From contig JAGADB010000034.1 in assembly GCA_017613815.1 (NCBI GenBank), positions 1 to 7,417 of the forward strand: a stretch of DNA of 7,417 bases, written 5' to 3'. Origin of the DNA: Clostridia bacterium (lineage in GTDB: Bacteria; Bacillota; Clostridia; Oscillospirales; CAG-382). The first letter of the stretch is position 1. The number at the start of each line of letters is the position of its first letter. Position numbers and translations under genes: made by a program. This document shows, piece after piece, positions 1 through 6,367 of this stretch. Below the pieces are notes generated by a model. It did not search any database and was not told the DNA's origin. It was given only the letters and a program-made list of their open reading frames with translations.

Positions 1-962
1 TAAACGGCGTTATCGTGCCTATTGATACGGAGCTCCAGACGGGACAGATATGCGAAGTAGTAACGTCGTCTTCGTCAAAGGGACCGAGCAGAGACTGGCT
101 TAAAATCGTAAAGACGAGTGAAGCAAAGAACAAGATAAGACAGTATTTCAAGAAGGAAAAGCGCGATGAAAACATAGTCGAAGGCAGGAACGACGTCGAC
201 CGCGAATTCAAGCGCTTTGCCAAAACATACGACGAAAATCTCAAAAACGAAGCGGTTGAGAACGTTGCGAAGCGCGCGGGATTTACGGAAGTTGACGACT
301 TCTACAACAATATCGGCTACGGCGGACTTTCGCTTTCAAGATATATAGCAAGACTCAAAGACGAATACGACAGGCTGTTTGCCGAAAGAGAGAGCAAGAA
401 CGCCGACCCGACGGAAGCAATCGTTACGACCGATAAAGACCCGCTTTCCGAAATCAAGAGGGAAAAGAAGAACGCAAGCGACGCAACGCAGAGCGTAATC
501 GTCGACAGTATAGACAACTGTCAGGTAAGATTTGCAAAGTGCTGCAATCCGCTTCCCGGCGACAATATAATCGGTTACGTTACGAGAGGGTTCGGCGTTT
601 CGGTACATAAGTACGACTGTCCGAACGCCCTTGCAGGCTTGAAAAAGCCTGAGGAAAGGGACAGATGGATTACAGTCAGATGGTCGAGAGTATCTCTTGA
701 GCAGGGCGAAAACACGACGGGTACGTTTGAGACTTTAATAAAAATTTACGCGACCAACTCTTTGAGCATTTACGCGGACATTTCGTCCGTGTTTGCGGAT
801 TTGCGCGTTCCCGTACATACCATGAACTCAAAAGAGACGTCCGACGGCGATATAATCATAAGCCTTACCGTTTCCTGCAAAAACGCGTCTCACGTAAATC
901 TCATAGTCGAAAGACTCAAAAAAATCAAAGACGTAATTGACGTTACAAGAGGATTTTCATAA
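1..962 (+). CDS. relA: RelA/SpoT-family bifunctional (p)ppGpp synthetase/hydrolase, C-terminal part (5' end outside window)
   Basis: This is the regulatory half of a long RSH enzyme, which makes and degrades the stringent-response alarmone (p)ppGpp in the cytoplasm; in Firmicutes one Rel protein usually does both. The frame is open from base 3 with no start codon, so the catalytic hydrolase and synthetase domains lie upstream. In order: the end of a TGS domain (NGVIVPIDTELQTG, then the PSRDWLKIVKTSEAK stretch, about 3-140), a charged helical region, a zinc-finger/conserved-cysteine domain (CCNPLPGD from base 540, followed by ITRGFGVSVH-like residues and DCPN, to about 630), and a C-terminal ACT/RRM domain (about 720-959, ending TRGFS). 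These parts sense the ribosome and uncharged tRNA and control the catalytic half. The GTG at base 15 is internal to the TGS domain and is not the real start. The gene lies 20 bases before dtd, a common neighbour in Firmicutes. The call is firm; bifunctionality cannot be judged from this half. Confidence 0.96.
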   Translation, partial: NGVIVPIDTELQTGQICEVVTSSSSKGPSRDWLKIVKTSEAKNKIRQYFKKEKRDENIVEGRNDVDREFKRFAKTYDENLKNEAVENVAKRAGFTEVDDFYNNIGYGGLSLSRYIARLKDEYDRLFAERESKNADPTEAIVTTDKDPLSEIKREKKNASDATQSVIVDSIDNCQVRFAKCCNPLPGDNIIGYVTRGFGVSVHKYDCPNALAGLKKPEERDRWITVRWSRVSLEQGENTTGTFETLIKIYATNSLSIYADISSVFADLRVPVHTMNSKETSDGDIIISLTVSCKNASHVNLIVERLKKIKDVIDVTRGFS

Positions 963-982
963 TTCGAAAGGTATAATAAAGT

Positions 983-1447
983 ATGGTTGCACTTGTACAG
1001 CGCGTAACGCGCGCGAGCGTAAAAGTTGATAATGAAATTGTTTCGGAAATAAAGAACGGTTTTCTCGTGCTTCTCGGCGTATATGAAAATGACGGTGAAA
1101 AGGAGTGCGGAATTCTCGCAAAAAAGACCGCGAATCTGCGCATTTTTTCGGATGAAAACGGAAAAATGAACATTTCTCCCGCAAACCTTCTCGAAAAGGG
1201 AGAAAAATGCGAAATTCTCGTCGTTTCGCAGTTTACGCTGTGCGCGGAGTGCAAGGGACAGAACAGACCTTCGTTCATTTCGGCGGCAAACCCCGAAAAA
1301 GCAAACGAACTGTATGAAAAATACGTTTCCTTACTCAAAGAAACGTACGGAATAGATACGTATAAAGGGGTTTTCGGCGCCGATATGAAGGTTGAACTCC
1401 TAAACGACGGACCGGTAACGATAATTCTGGATACGGATAAGCTATGA
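983..1447 (+). CDS. dtd: D-aminoacyl-tRNA deacylase (Dtd)
   Basis: Dtd hydrolyses D-amino acids, and mischarged glycine, from tRNA, so recycling the tRNA and protecting translation; it works as a cytoplasmic homodimer. The 154-residue product is near the usual 145-150. It opens with the family's N-terminus (MVALVQRVTRASV) and carries both signature motifs: SQFTL at 82-86 with the catalytic-region Thr85, running on to KGQNRPSF (91-98), and the C-terminal NDGPVTI, whose Gly143-Pro144 is the chirality-selecting Gly-cisPro. The segment between the halves of the first motif (CAECKG) has two cysteines not typical of the family, of unknown meaning. The ATG at 983 is preceded by AAAGG at 967-971, a somewhat distant ribosome binding site. 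It follows relA by 20 bases, and its TGA overlaps the hemZ start by four bases, so the two are probably translationally coupled. Confidence 0.97.
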   Translation: MVALVQRVTRASVKVDNEIVSEIKNGFLVLLGVYENDGEKECGILAKKTANLRIFSDENGKMNISPANLLEKGEKCEILVVSQFTLCAECKGQNRPSFISAANPEKANELYEKYVSLLKETYGIDTYKGVFGADMKVELLNDGPVTIILDTDKL

Positions 1448-2916
1448 TAATACGTTTTGAAGACAAAACCGGTTCGGTCAATATAAATTATCTGCAGTCG
1501 CTCGTCCTCATGTATCTGCCGTGCGAAAAATTTGCGTATGCAAGCGGGGACGATAAGGAATTCTCCGTTTTTGCGGATTATGATGAGAATAAGGGAGAAT
1601 ATACCGTTAAGGCGTCATTGAAATGCAATAATAAGACAAGCGAAAAAACACTTTGCCAAAAGAAAGACGAAAACAATTCCTCGCAGGGCAAAAACCTCGT
1701 CGGAAAGGCGTTTCTGGAATGTGCAAAGGAGATTTTCGGTTATCTGCCTCAATGGGGGATAATGACGGGGATAAGACCTGCAAAAGTCGCCGTAAATTAC
1801 CTTGATGACCATACCGAAAAGGAAACGCTGAAATTTCTCGAAAAAGAGTACCTCGTTTCTCCGAAAAGGGCTGAAATGTGCGTCGCGACTGCCGTAAACG
1901 AAAGAAAACTCGTGAAATTTTCACAAGATAAGTCTGCAAGCGTTTATGTTTCCGTTCCTTTTTGTCCGTCAAAGTGCAGATATTGCTCTTTCGTCTCGTC
2001 CGCGACAAAAAAACTTATTTCGCTTATTCCGGAATATCTCGAAAAACTGTATAAGGATATTGAAAAAATAGCGGAGTTTTCGCAAAAAAACGGAATAAAA
2101 ATCGAAACCGTTTACATAGGCGGCGGAACGCCTGCAATACTTGATGAAAGGCAGATTTCAAAGCTTCTCTATACTATAAATAACAGTTTTGATTCCGATA
2201 ATTTCAAGGAATTCACATTTGAAGCGGGACGGCCGGACTGCACGACGAAGGATAAATTTAAGGTTATTAAAGACGCGCACGTATCAAGACTCAGTATAAA
2301 TACGCAGACAACCAACGACGAAATATTATGCTCCGTTGGAAGAAAGCATACGTATGCGGACTACCTCAGATGTATGGATGAAGCAAAAAACGCGGGATTT
2401 GACAATATCAACACCGACCTTATTGCGGGACTTCCGGGGGAAAGCGAAAGAAGCTTCAAAAAGAGCGTTGACGACATAATCGGTGTTGCGCCTGGCGGAA
2501 TTACCGTTCATACCTTTGCGCTTAAAAAATCCTCGGCTTTCAAGACCGAGGACGCTGAAAAAATCGACGCGAATTCAAAAATTGCCGCGAGAATGATAAA
2601 TTATTCCTCAAAAGCACTGATAAATAACGGTTATCAGCCGTATTATATGTATAAGCAGAAAAATACCGTCGGCAACCTCGACAACACGGGATATTCAAAA
2701 CCGGGTTTCGAGTGCCTTTATAACATCTATATGATGGGGGAATACCACACGGTGTTCTCGGCGGGCGCGGACGGCTCCACAAAATTCGTATCACACGACA
2801 GAAACACGATAAAAAGGTCGTTTTCTCCGAAATATCCTTATGAGTATCTCGACTCGTCGAAATATGCGGGCTTTGACGAAAAGGGCGCGTACGAATTCTA
2901 CGAAAAATATTATTAA
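1444..2916 (+). CDS. hemZ: HemZ-family radical SAM protein (putative oxygen-independent coproporphyrinogen III dehydrogenase)
   Basis: This is a radical S-adenosylmethionine enzyme of the HemN/HemW/HemZ group. The radical SAM core has the 4Fe-4S motif CxxxCxxC as Cys174, Cys178 and Cys181 in the context VPFCPSKCRYCSF, and the SAM-binding glycine motif GGGTP at 226-230. The N-terminal ~165 residues form the HemZ-specific extension, with the conserved GIRPAK at 109-114. Its 490-residue length fits HemZ rather than the shorter HemW (about 380). Annotation assigns it anaerobic conversion of coproporphyrinogen III to protoporphyrinogen IX, but the in vivo role of HemZ is poorly tested. Many clostridia that carry it lack a full haem pathway, so the substrate is uncertain. 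The start ATG shares four bases with the dtd stop (ATGA); the AAGC-type sequence just upstream is a poor ribosome binding site, which favours coupling. No other haem genes are present here. Confidence 0.9.
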   Translation: MIIRFEDKTGSVNINYLQSLVLMYLPCEKFAYASGDDKEFSVFADYDENKGEYTVKASLKCNNKTSEKTLCQKKDENNSSQGKNLVGKAFLECAKEIFGYLPQWGIMTGIRPAKVAVNYLDDHTEKETLKFLEKEYLVSPKRAEMCVATAVNERKLVKFSQDKSASVYVSVPFCPSKCRYCSFVSSATKKLISLIPEYLEKLYKDIEKIAEFSQKNGIKIETVYIGGGTPAILDERQISKLLYTINNSFDSDNFKEFTFEAGRPDCTTKDKFKVIKDAHVSRLSINTQTTNDEILCSVGRKHTYADYLRCMDEAKNAGFDNINTDLIAGLPGESERSFKKSVDDIIGVAPGGITVHTFALKKSSAFKTEDAEKIDANSKIAARMINYSSKALINNGYQPYYMYKQKNTVGNLDNTGYSKPGFECLYNIYMMGEYHTVFSAGADGSTKFVSHDRNTIKRSFSPKYPYEYLDSSKYAGFDEKGAYEFYEKYY

Positions 2917-2931
2917 TTCAGGGTGATGATT

Positions 2932-4593
2932 TTGGCAAAACATAAAAGTCAGACGTTTGTATTCGGAGCAATAATATTGTTGTTTTCAAATATAATGGTA
3001 AAAGTAATCGGAGCGGTGTTCAAAATTCCGCTTACCAATACCATAGGCGTAAAGGGTATGGCGTATTTCAACGCCGCTTACAGCATTTACGTTACTTTTT
3101 ATATGCTCTCGACCGCGGGAATACCCGTCGCCATTTCAAGAATGATTGCCGCAAGCAAAACCGTCGGAAACGTAAAAGAAGTAAAAAAGATATTCAAAAT
3201 ATCCTATTGGCTCTTCTTTACCGTCGGTCTTGCGGGAACAATCGTAATGATGGCTTTTTCGAGATTTTTTGCCGATTTTTCGAAAATTCCCGAATCGTAT
3301 CTCGCAATGATTGCGATAGCGCCAACGCTGTTCTTCATCTGTCTTTCTTCTGCATACCGCGGATATTTTCAGGGCTTGCAGAATATGGTGCCCTCGGCGG
3401 TATCGCAGGTAATCGAAGCGGCGGGCAAACTCGGAATAGGACTTTTTGCCGCATGGTTTTTCTACGTTAAAAAGGGATATTCCCTCGACGTAGTCGCCGC
3501 ATACGTTATCGCCGGCGTAACTATCGGCGTTTTCGCCGCCACTGTTTACATCTATATTGTAAAACTGATGTATAATTCCTCGGCGGATTATAAGAAAATG
3601 GCGAAGGATTCCGAAAATATGACGGTGCGCGACACAAAGGATCTGCTCAAAGAGCTTGTGTTCACGGCGCTGCCTATTGCTCTTGCTTCGTCGATTATGG
3701 GACTTACTAACACAGTTGACACGCTCATTATGGCTCGCCAGCTCATAAAGACGGGTATCACCGAGGAAGCGGCCACAAGCTTTTACGGCGCTTATACGTC
3801 TATTGTAATTCCTCTTTTCAATATGACGCCTACCTTTATTTATCCGTTTGCGATAAGCGTTATACCCGCTCTGTCGTCCTCTATTGCCGCGGGAAAGAAA
3901 GAGGACTGCGTAAAGCAGATGGAATCAGCCTTCAGAATGGCGGCGATTATCGCCGTGCCGTGCGCTATCGGTATGGGAACGATGTCTAAATATATAATCG
4001 CTTTTCTTTACAACAAAGAAGCCATAGAAACGGGGCGCGGCATTACGAATTCCGTAGACCTTGCGGCTCCCGGACTTTCGGTTGTTGCAAGCGCAATATT
4101 TTTCCTCGGAATTATTTCTATTACAAATTCCATTCTCCAGGCATACAGATATGAAAAGCAGACGATTATATCGACGTCTGCCGGCATAATAATGAAGATT
4201 ATCTGCACGTATTTTCTCACGCTCATACCCGATATAGGAATTCTCGGCTCGGCAATCGGAACGGCGGCGGGCTATTTTACGATAATGTCGTTCAACGTAT
4301 TTTTCGTTATAAAATACACGCATTACGTTCCGGGAATTAGAAGGATATTCTTAAAGCCGCTTTTGGCGGGAATAGCGTGCGGAGCGGCAGCCTTGGTATT
4401 TTCAAATTTCATTTCCGGATACCTTTCGGTAAGGATTACAACCCTCGTTTCAATAGCGGTTGCGGGTTTTGTTTATATAGTCGTTCTCCTTTTGTCCAAG
4501 GGCGTAAACAGGGAAGATATTCTCATGCTGCCTAAGGGAGAAAAGGTCTGCAAGGTAATGGATAAATTCAATTTGCTCGAAAAAAGCGCATAG
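2932..4593 (+). CDS. yabM: MurJ/SpoVB-type polysaccharide flippase, YabM-like (MOP superfamily)
   Basis: This is a polytopic membrane protein of the MOP/MVF superfamily (polysaccharide biosynthesis, SpoVB, YabM and YtgP relatives) that moves lipid-linked sugar precursors across the cytoplasmic membrane. The N-terminus, with Phe-Val-Phe-Gly-Ala followed by a VKVIGAVFKIPLTN segment, is the family signature, and many hydrophobic helices follow (about 12-14 by eye). Start choice: GTG at 2923, ATG at 2926 and TTG at 2932 are all in frame, but AGGGTGA at 2920-2926 is an excellent ribosome binding site only for the TTG, about six bases downstream. I therefore choose TTG, giving 553 residues (MAKHKSQTF...). 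Position directly before mazG and rqcP matches B. subtilis yabM. Its substrate is not known. A sporulation-specific or general lipid II role, like those of SpoVB and YtgP, cannot be told apart from sequence. Family call firm, symbol by synteny. Confidence 0.88.
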   Translation: MAKHKSQTFVFGAIILLFSNIMVKVIGAVFKIPLTNTIGVKGMAYFNAAYSIYVTFYMLSTAGIPVAISRMIAASKTVGNVKEVKKIFKISYWLFFTVGLAGTIVMMAFSRFFADFSKIPESYLAMIAIAPTLFFICLSSAYRGYFQGLQNMVPSAVSQVIEAAGKLGIGLFAAWFFYVKKGYSLDVVAAYVIAGVTIGVFAATVYIYIVKLMYNSSADYKKMAKDSENMTVRDTKDLLKELVFTALPIALASSIMGLTNTVDTLIMARQLIKTGITEEAATSFYGAYTSIVIPLFNMTPTFIYPFAISVIPALSSSIAAGKKEDCVKQMESAFRMAAIIAVPCAIGMGTMSKYIIAFLYNKEAIETGRGITNSVDLAAPGLSVVASAIFFLGIISITNSILQAYRYEKQTIISTSAGIIMKIICTYFLTLIPDIGILGSAIGTAAGYFTIMSFNVFFVIKYTHYVPGIRRIFLKPLLAGIACGAAALVFSNFISGYLSVRITTLVSIAVAGFVYIVVLLLSKGVNREDILMLPKGEKVCKVMDKFNLLEKSA

Positions 4594-4606
4594 GTCGGTG
4601 AAAAAT

Positions 4607-5326
4607 ATGGATATGAAAGAAAGAATAGAGATTTTCAAAAACAAAGAAAAATACTGCGTTGACGACGTAAGGGAGCTCGTTGAAATCCTCAGGTCCGACG
4701 ACGGATGCGCGTGGGACAAGGAACAGACCAATAAGAGCATAAGAAACGCGATAATCGAGGAAACTTACGAATTTATCGAGGGACTTGACAACGACGACAA
4801 GGAACTTATGAAAGAGGAACTCGGGGACGTGTTCTTTCAGGTGTTTTTCCATGCGAGAATGCTTGAAGAGGACGGATTTTTCAACGTTGACGACGTGGCT
4901 GACGGAATATGCAAAAAAATGGTTTTGAGACACCCGCACGTTTTCGGAGACGTTACCGTGAAAAATTCCGCCGAAGTGCTTAACAACTGGGACATAATAA
5001 AGAAAGGCGAAAAGCACCGCGACAGCGCAAAAAAGGAGCTTGAAAGCGTAAGTATGACGCTTCCGTCTCTTATAAGAGCCCAAAAACTCCTTTCCAAATA
5101 CAAAAAAGAGGGCGGATACGTCGAAAAAGACAAGAATATTCTTTTTGACAATATAGAAAAAGCCCTTGAAAACGCAAAGGAAAACCTTGACGAAAAGACG
5201 CTCGGAGAACTGCTTTTCAAAATCGCAAATTTGTCTTACGCCGCCGATATAAACTCCGAAGAAGCGCTTTATCACTTCAATAACGGGTTTGTAAGCGAAA
5301 AGAGCGCCGAGCTTTCGAAAAAGTAA
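4607..5326 (+). CDS. mazG: Nucleoside triphosphate pyrophosphohydrolase MazG (corresponds to the MazG part of YabN)
   Basis: MazG hydrolyses (d)NTPs to NMP and pyrophosphate, clearing aberrant nucleotides; in E. coli it also affects ppGpp levels. The N-terminal domain is textbook: LRSDDGCAWDKEQT (28-41), magnesium-binding EETYE (51-55, IEETYEFIE helix), ELGD (71-74, ligands Glu71 and Asp74), then KMVLRHPHVFGD (104-115). The linker LPSLIRAQKLL (152-162) is also typical. The C-terminal MazG repeat (about 168-239) is recognisable (LGELLFKIANLS, 199-210) but worn: the ExxD position reads Thr198...Glu201, and the final KFxxRF-type helix is lost. In B. subtilis YabN a tetrapyrrole methylase domain precedes MazG; it is absent here. 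GTG at 4598 extends the frame by three codons, but GGTGA at 4597-4601 sits five bases before ATG 4607, so I choose 4607 (239 residues). It lies between yabM and rqcP as in Bacillus. Confidence 0.93.
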   Translation: MDMKERIEIFKNKEKYCVDDVRELVEILRSDDGCAWDKEQTNKSIRNAIIEETYEFIEGLDNDDKELMKEELGDVFFQVFFHARMLEEDGFFNVDDVADGICKKMVLRHPHVFGDVTVKNSAEVLNNWDIIKKGEKHRDSAKKELESVSMTLPSLIRAQKLLSKYKKEGGYVEKDKNILFDNIEKALENAKENLDEKTLGELLFKIANLSYAADINSEEALYHFNNGFVSEKSAELSKK

Positions 5327-5336
5327 GGATAAAAAA

Positions 5337-5579
5337 ATGAGACTTGACAAATATCTTAAAATCACAAGAATTATAAAGAGAAGAACCACCGCGAACAACG
5401 CCTGCGACGCCGAACACGTAACCGTAAACGGCAGACGCGCAAAGGCGTCGTATGAAGTCAAGGTCGGAGACGTAATTGAAATAGAATTCGGCGAGAAAAA
5501 GATTAGATTTCAGGTAACCGACGTAAAGGAAACCGTCAAAAAGGAATCGGCTGCCGAATTGTATAAGGTATTAGAATAA
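5337..5579 (+). CDS. rqcP: S4-domain ribosome-associated quality control protein RqcP (YabO)
   Basis: RqcP binds the stalled large ribosomal subunit with RqcH and stabilises the P-site tRNA while RqcH adds C-terminal alanine tails that mark incomplete chains for degradation. The 80-residue product is almost entirely one S4 RNA-binding fold. It opens MRLDKYLKITRIIKRRT, with the basic first helix that contacts RNA, followed by VTVNGRRAKASYEVKVGD, the canonical S4 turn and strand, and ends KKESAAELYKVLE, the tail shared by RqcP/YabO proteins. Length and both ends match the family (B. subtilis YabO is 86). The related heat-shock Hsp15 is longer and has a different tail. AAGGA at 5325-5329, overlapping the mazG stop, gives a good ribosome binding site seven bases before the ATG. 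RqcH is not encoded in this window, as is usual. Confidence 0.93.
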   Translation: MRLDKYLKITRIIKRRTTANNACDAEHVTVNGRRAKASYEVKVGDVIEIEFGEKKIRFQVTDVKETVKKESAAELYKVLE

Positions 5580-5602
5580 ATTTTGCCTTTTTCTCATATG
5601 CT
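5574..5602 (+). promoter_or_regulatory. Candidate sigma-E-like promoter ahead of yabP
   Basis: GAATAAA at 5574-5580 resembles the sigma-E -35 element (KMATATT, five of seven), and CATATGCT at 5595-5602 resembles the -10 element (CATACAAT, five of eight including the leading CATA and final T). The spacer is 14 bases, within the range I know for sigma-E. A start site would fall at about 5607-5610, leaving a short leader with the ribosome binding site. In B. subtilis yabP and yabQ belong to the mother-cell sporulation programme, so a promoter here makes sense. The match is imperfect and the region AT-rich, so this is a prediction only. Confidence 0.35.
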
Positions 5603-5619
5603 TTACCGGAAAGGCGGGA
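5581..5619 (+). promoter_or_regulatory. Inverted repeat A: stem that would enclose the yabP ribosome binding site
   Basis: In RNA, 5581-5592 (TTTTGCCTTTTT) can pair without interruption with 5608-5619 (GGAAAGGCGGGA). This gives twelve pairs, of which six form the perfect GCCTTT/AAAGGC core, one is an outer U-A and five are G-U wobbles, around a 15-base loop. The 3' arm contains AAAGGCGGG, the only plausible yabP ribosome binding site. It is not followed by a U-run, so it is not an intrinsic terminator. Pairing is read directly from the bases; its stability and function are inference. Confidence 0.45.
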
Positions 5620-5628
5620 CGCATATGA
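5594..5628 (+). promoter_or_regulatory. Inverted repeat B: 8-base repeat over the yabP start codon
   Basis: TCATATGC at 5594-5601 is the exact reverse complement of GCATATGA at 5621-5628, which contains the yabP ATG (5625-5627). The eight pairs are perfect Watson-Crick. The repeat interleaves with inverted repeat A, so the two stems cannot both form as simple hairpins; either would cover part of the yabP initiation region. The 5' arm overlaps the candidate -10 element. Both arms include in-frame ATG codons (5598 and 5625), only the second of which has a ribosome binding site. Confidence 0.4.
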
Positions 5629-5903
5629 CGGAAAACACATACGGAAATTTCACGGTTATAAACAGAAAGAGCATTGATATATCGGGCGTTGAGTCGCTTG
5701 ACAGCTTTGACGAATACTCGATAAACCTTTCGGTTAAGGACAGCGTTCTCACTGTCGAAGGAGAAAATTTAAGCATCACCACGCTTGATCTTGAAAGAGG
5801 AAAGGTGCTTGCCGAAGGAAAAATCAACGGAATATATTATTCCGACTCAAAAGCGCCGTCGGGAAACGGAATGTTTTCAAAGATTTTCGGTAAAAACCGT
5901 TAA
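5625..5903 (+). CDS. yabP: Sporulation protein YabP (YabP/YqfC family)
   Basis: This small soluble beta-rich protein of 92 residues belongs to the YabP/YqfC family, which is confined to endospore formers and expressed in the mother cell in Bacillus; its biochemical role is unknown. Recognisable stretches are the opening NRKSIDISGVESLDSFDEY (roughly 11-29), LTVEGENLSI, and the family hallmark LDLERGKVLAEGKINGIYY (roughly 54-72), followed by a short C-terminal GMFSKIFG that resembles the FFSKLF ending of the Bacillus protein. Start choice: in-frame TTG 5583 and ATG 5598 lack ribosome binding sites, whereas ATG 5625 lies seven bases after GGCGGG (5613-5617), so 5625 is taken; length then fits the family (about 100). 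It follows rqcP by 45 bases, the longest gap in the window, and that gap carries a possible promoter and two masking repeats. It precedes yabQ by two bases. Confidence 0.9.
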   Translation: MTENTYGNFTVINRKSIDISGVESLDSFDEYSINLSVKDSVLTVEGENLSITTLDLERGKVLAEGKINGIYYSDSKAPSGNGMFSKIFGKNR

Positions 5904-5905
5904 AA

Positions 5906-6352
5906 ATGGATATCCTTTTCGGCAGAGACCAGCTTCCCGTTATTTTGTCGTTTTTCGCGTGCGGTATGATAAGCGGAATAATATCCGATTTTTTGTGCAT
6001 AAAACGCCGTTATTTCAAGGAAAACCGCATAATAATCTTTATTGACGATTTTCTTTTTATGATTATAAACGCCGTAATCGTTATCTTTAACGCATATTCC
6101 TTCAACGACGGCAATATGAAATGGTACGAGATACCGGTGATGTTTTTCGGGTTTGTAATTTATAAGAAAACTTTTTCGCGTTTATTTATAAAAGCGGTAT
6201 GCTTTATAACCGGCTTAATAATAAAACTTGTAAAAATGATTTTCGTACCGCTGAAAATCATATATGAATTTGTATTGCGGAAAACAGAAAGAATTCAGCT
6301 GTCCGCATATACGTCAAAAAAACGAAGAAGTATTATAAAAGCGGGACTGTAA
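5906..6352 (+). CDS. yabQ: Spore cortex biosynthesis membrane protein YabQ
   Basis: YabQ is a small membrane protein needed in B. subtilis for assembly of the spore cortex peptidoglycan; it sits in the membrane around the forespore. This 148-residue product has the expected layout: a short start MDILFGRDQL, hydrophobic segments at about 10-31, 42-63, 76-86 and 94-119, and a basic tail (KKRRSIIKAGL). The opening motif with QL...F..G...G...D (9-28) is typical of the family. Sequence similarity in this family is low, so the call rests jointly on topology, length and its place between yabP and divIC. The ATG lies two bases after the yabP stop and has no ribosome binding site. The preceding bases instead form a small CGGT-AAAA-ACCG hairpin (5888-5899), so translation is probably coupled to yabP. 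Phenylalanine and isoleucine dominate, as in AT-rich membrane genes. Confidence 0.85.
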   Translation: MDILFGRDQLPVILSFFACGMISGIISDFLCIKRRYFKENRIIIFIDDFLFMIINAVIVIFNAYSFNDGNMKWYEIPVMFFGFVIYKKTFSRLFIKAVCFITGLIIKLVKMIFVPLKIIYEFVLRKTERIQLSAYTSKKRRSIIKAGL

Positions 6353-6367
6353 AGGACGGGAGGACTT

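Noticed and set aside
634..651. Perfect 7-pair hairpin with GAAA loop inside relA
   Set aside because: It lies in coding sequence, has no U-run after it, and a repeat of this size is expected by chance in about half of windows this long.
972..977. Perfect TATAAT just before dtd, as a -10 promoter element
   Set aside because: No -35-like hexamer occurs 16-18 bases upstream, and the transcript would start at the dtd ATG itself with no ribosome binding site.
1000..1012. GC-rich hairpin GCGCG-TAA-CGCGC just after the dtd start
   Set aside because: It encodes the conserved QRVTRAS region; five pairs are not enough to claim a control element.
2530..2552. 7-pair stem (TCCTCGG/CCGAGGA) inside hemZ, as a terminator
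   Set aside because: There is a nine-base loop, no U-tract, and it is in the middle of an intact gene.
3207..3470. Plus-strand frame of 87 codons inside yabM
   Set aside because: It overlaps an intact membrane protein gene in another frame, with an Arg- and Cys-rich composition and no ribosome binding site or known family.
4568..5461. Long minus-strand open frame of 297 codons opposite mazG and rqcP
   Set aside because: It is the antisense shadow of two well-recognised genes, is rich in Phe and Val as mirrored codons produce, and shows no recognisable domain.
5785..6045. Plus-strand frame of 86 codons spanning the yabP-yabQ junction
   Set aside because: It overlaps both recognised genes out of frame and has no family resemblance.
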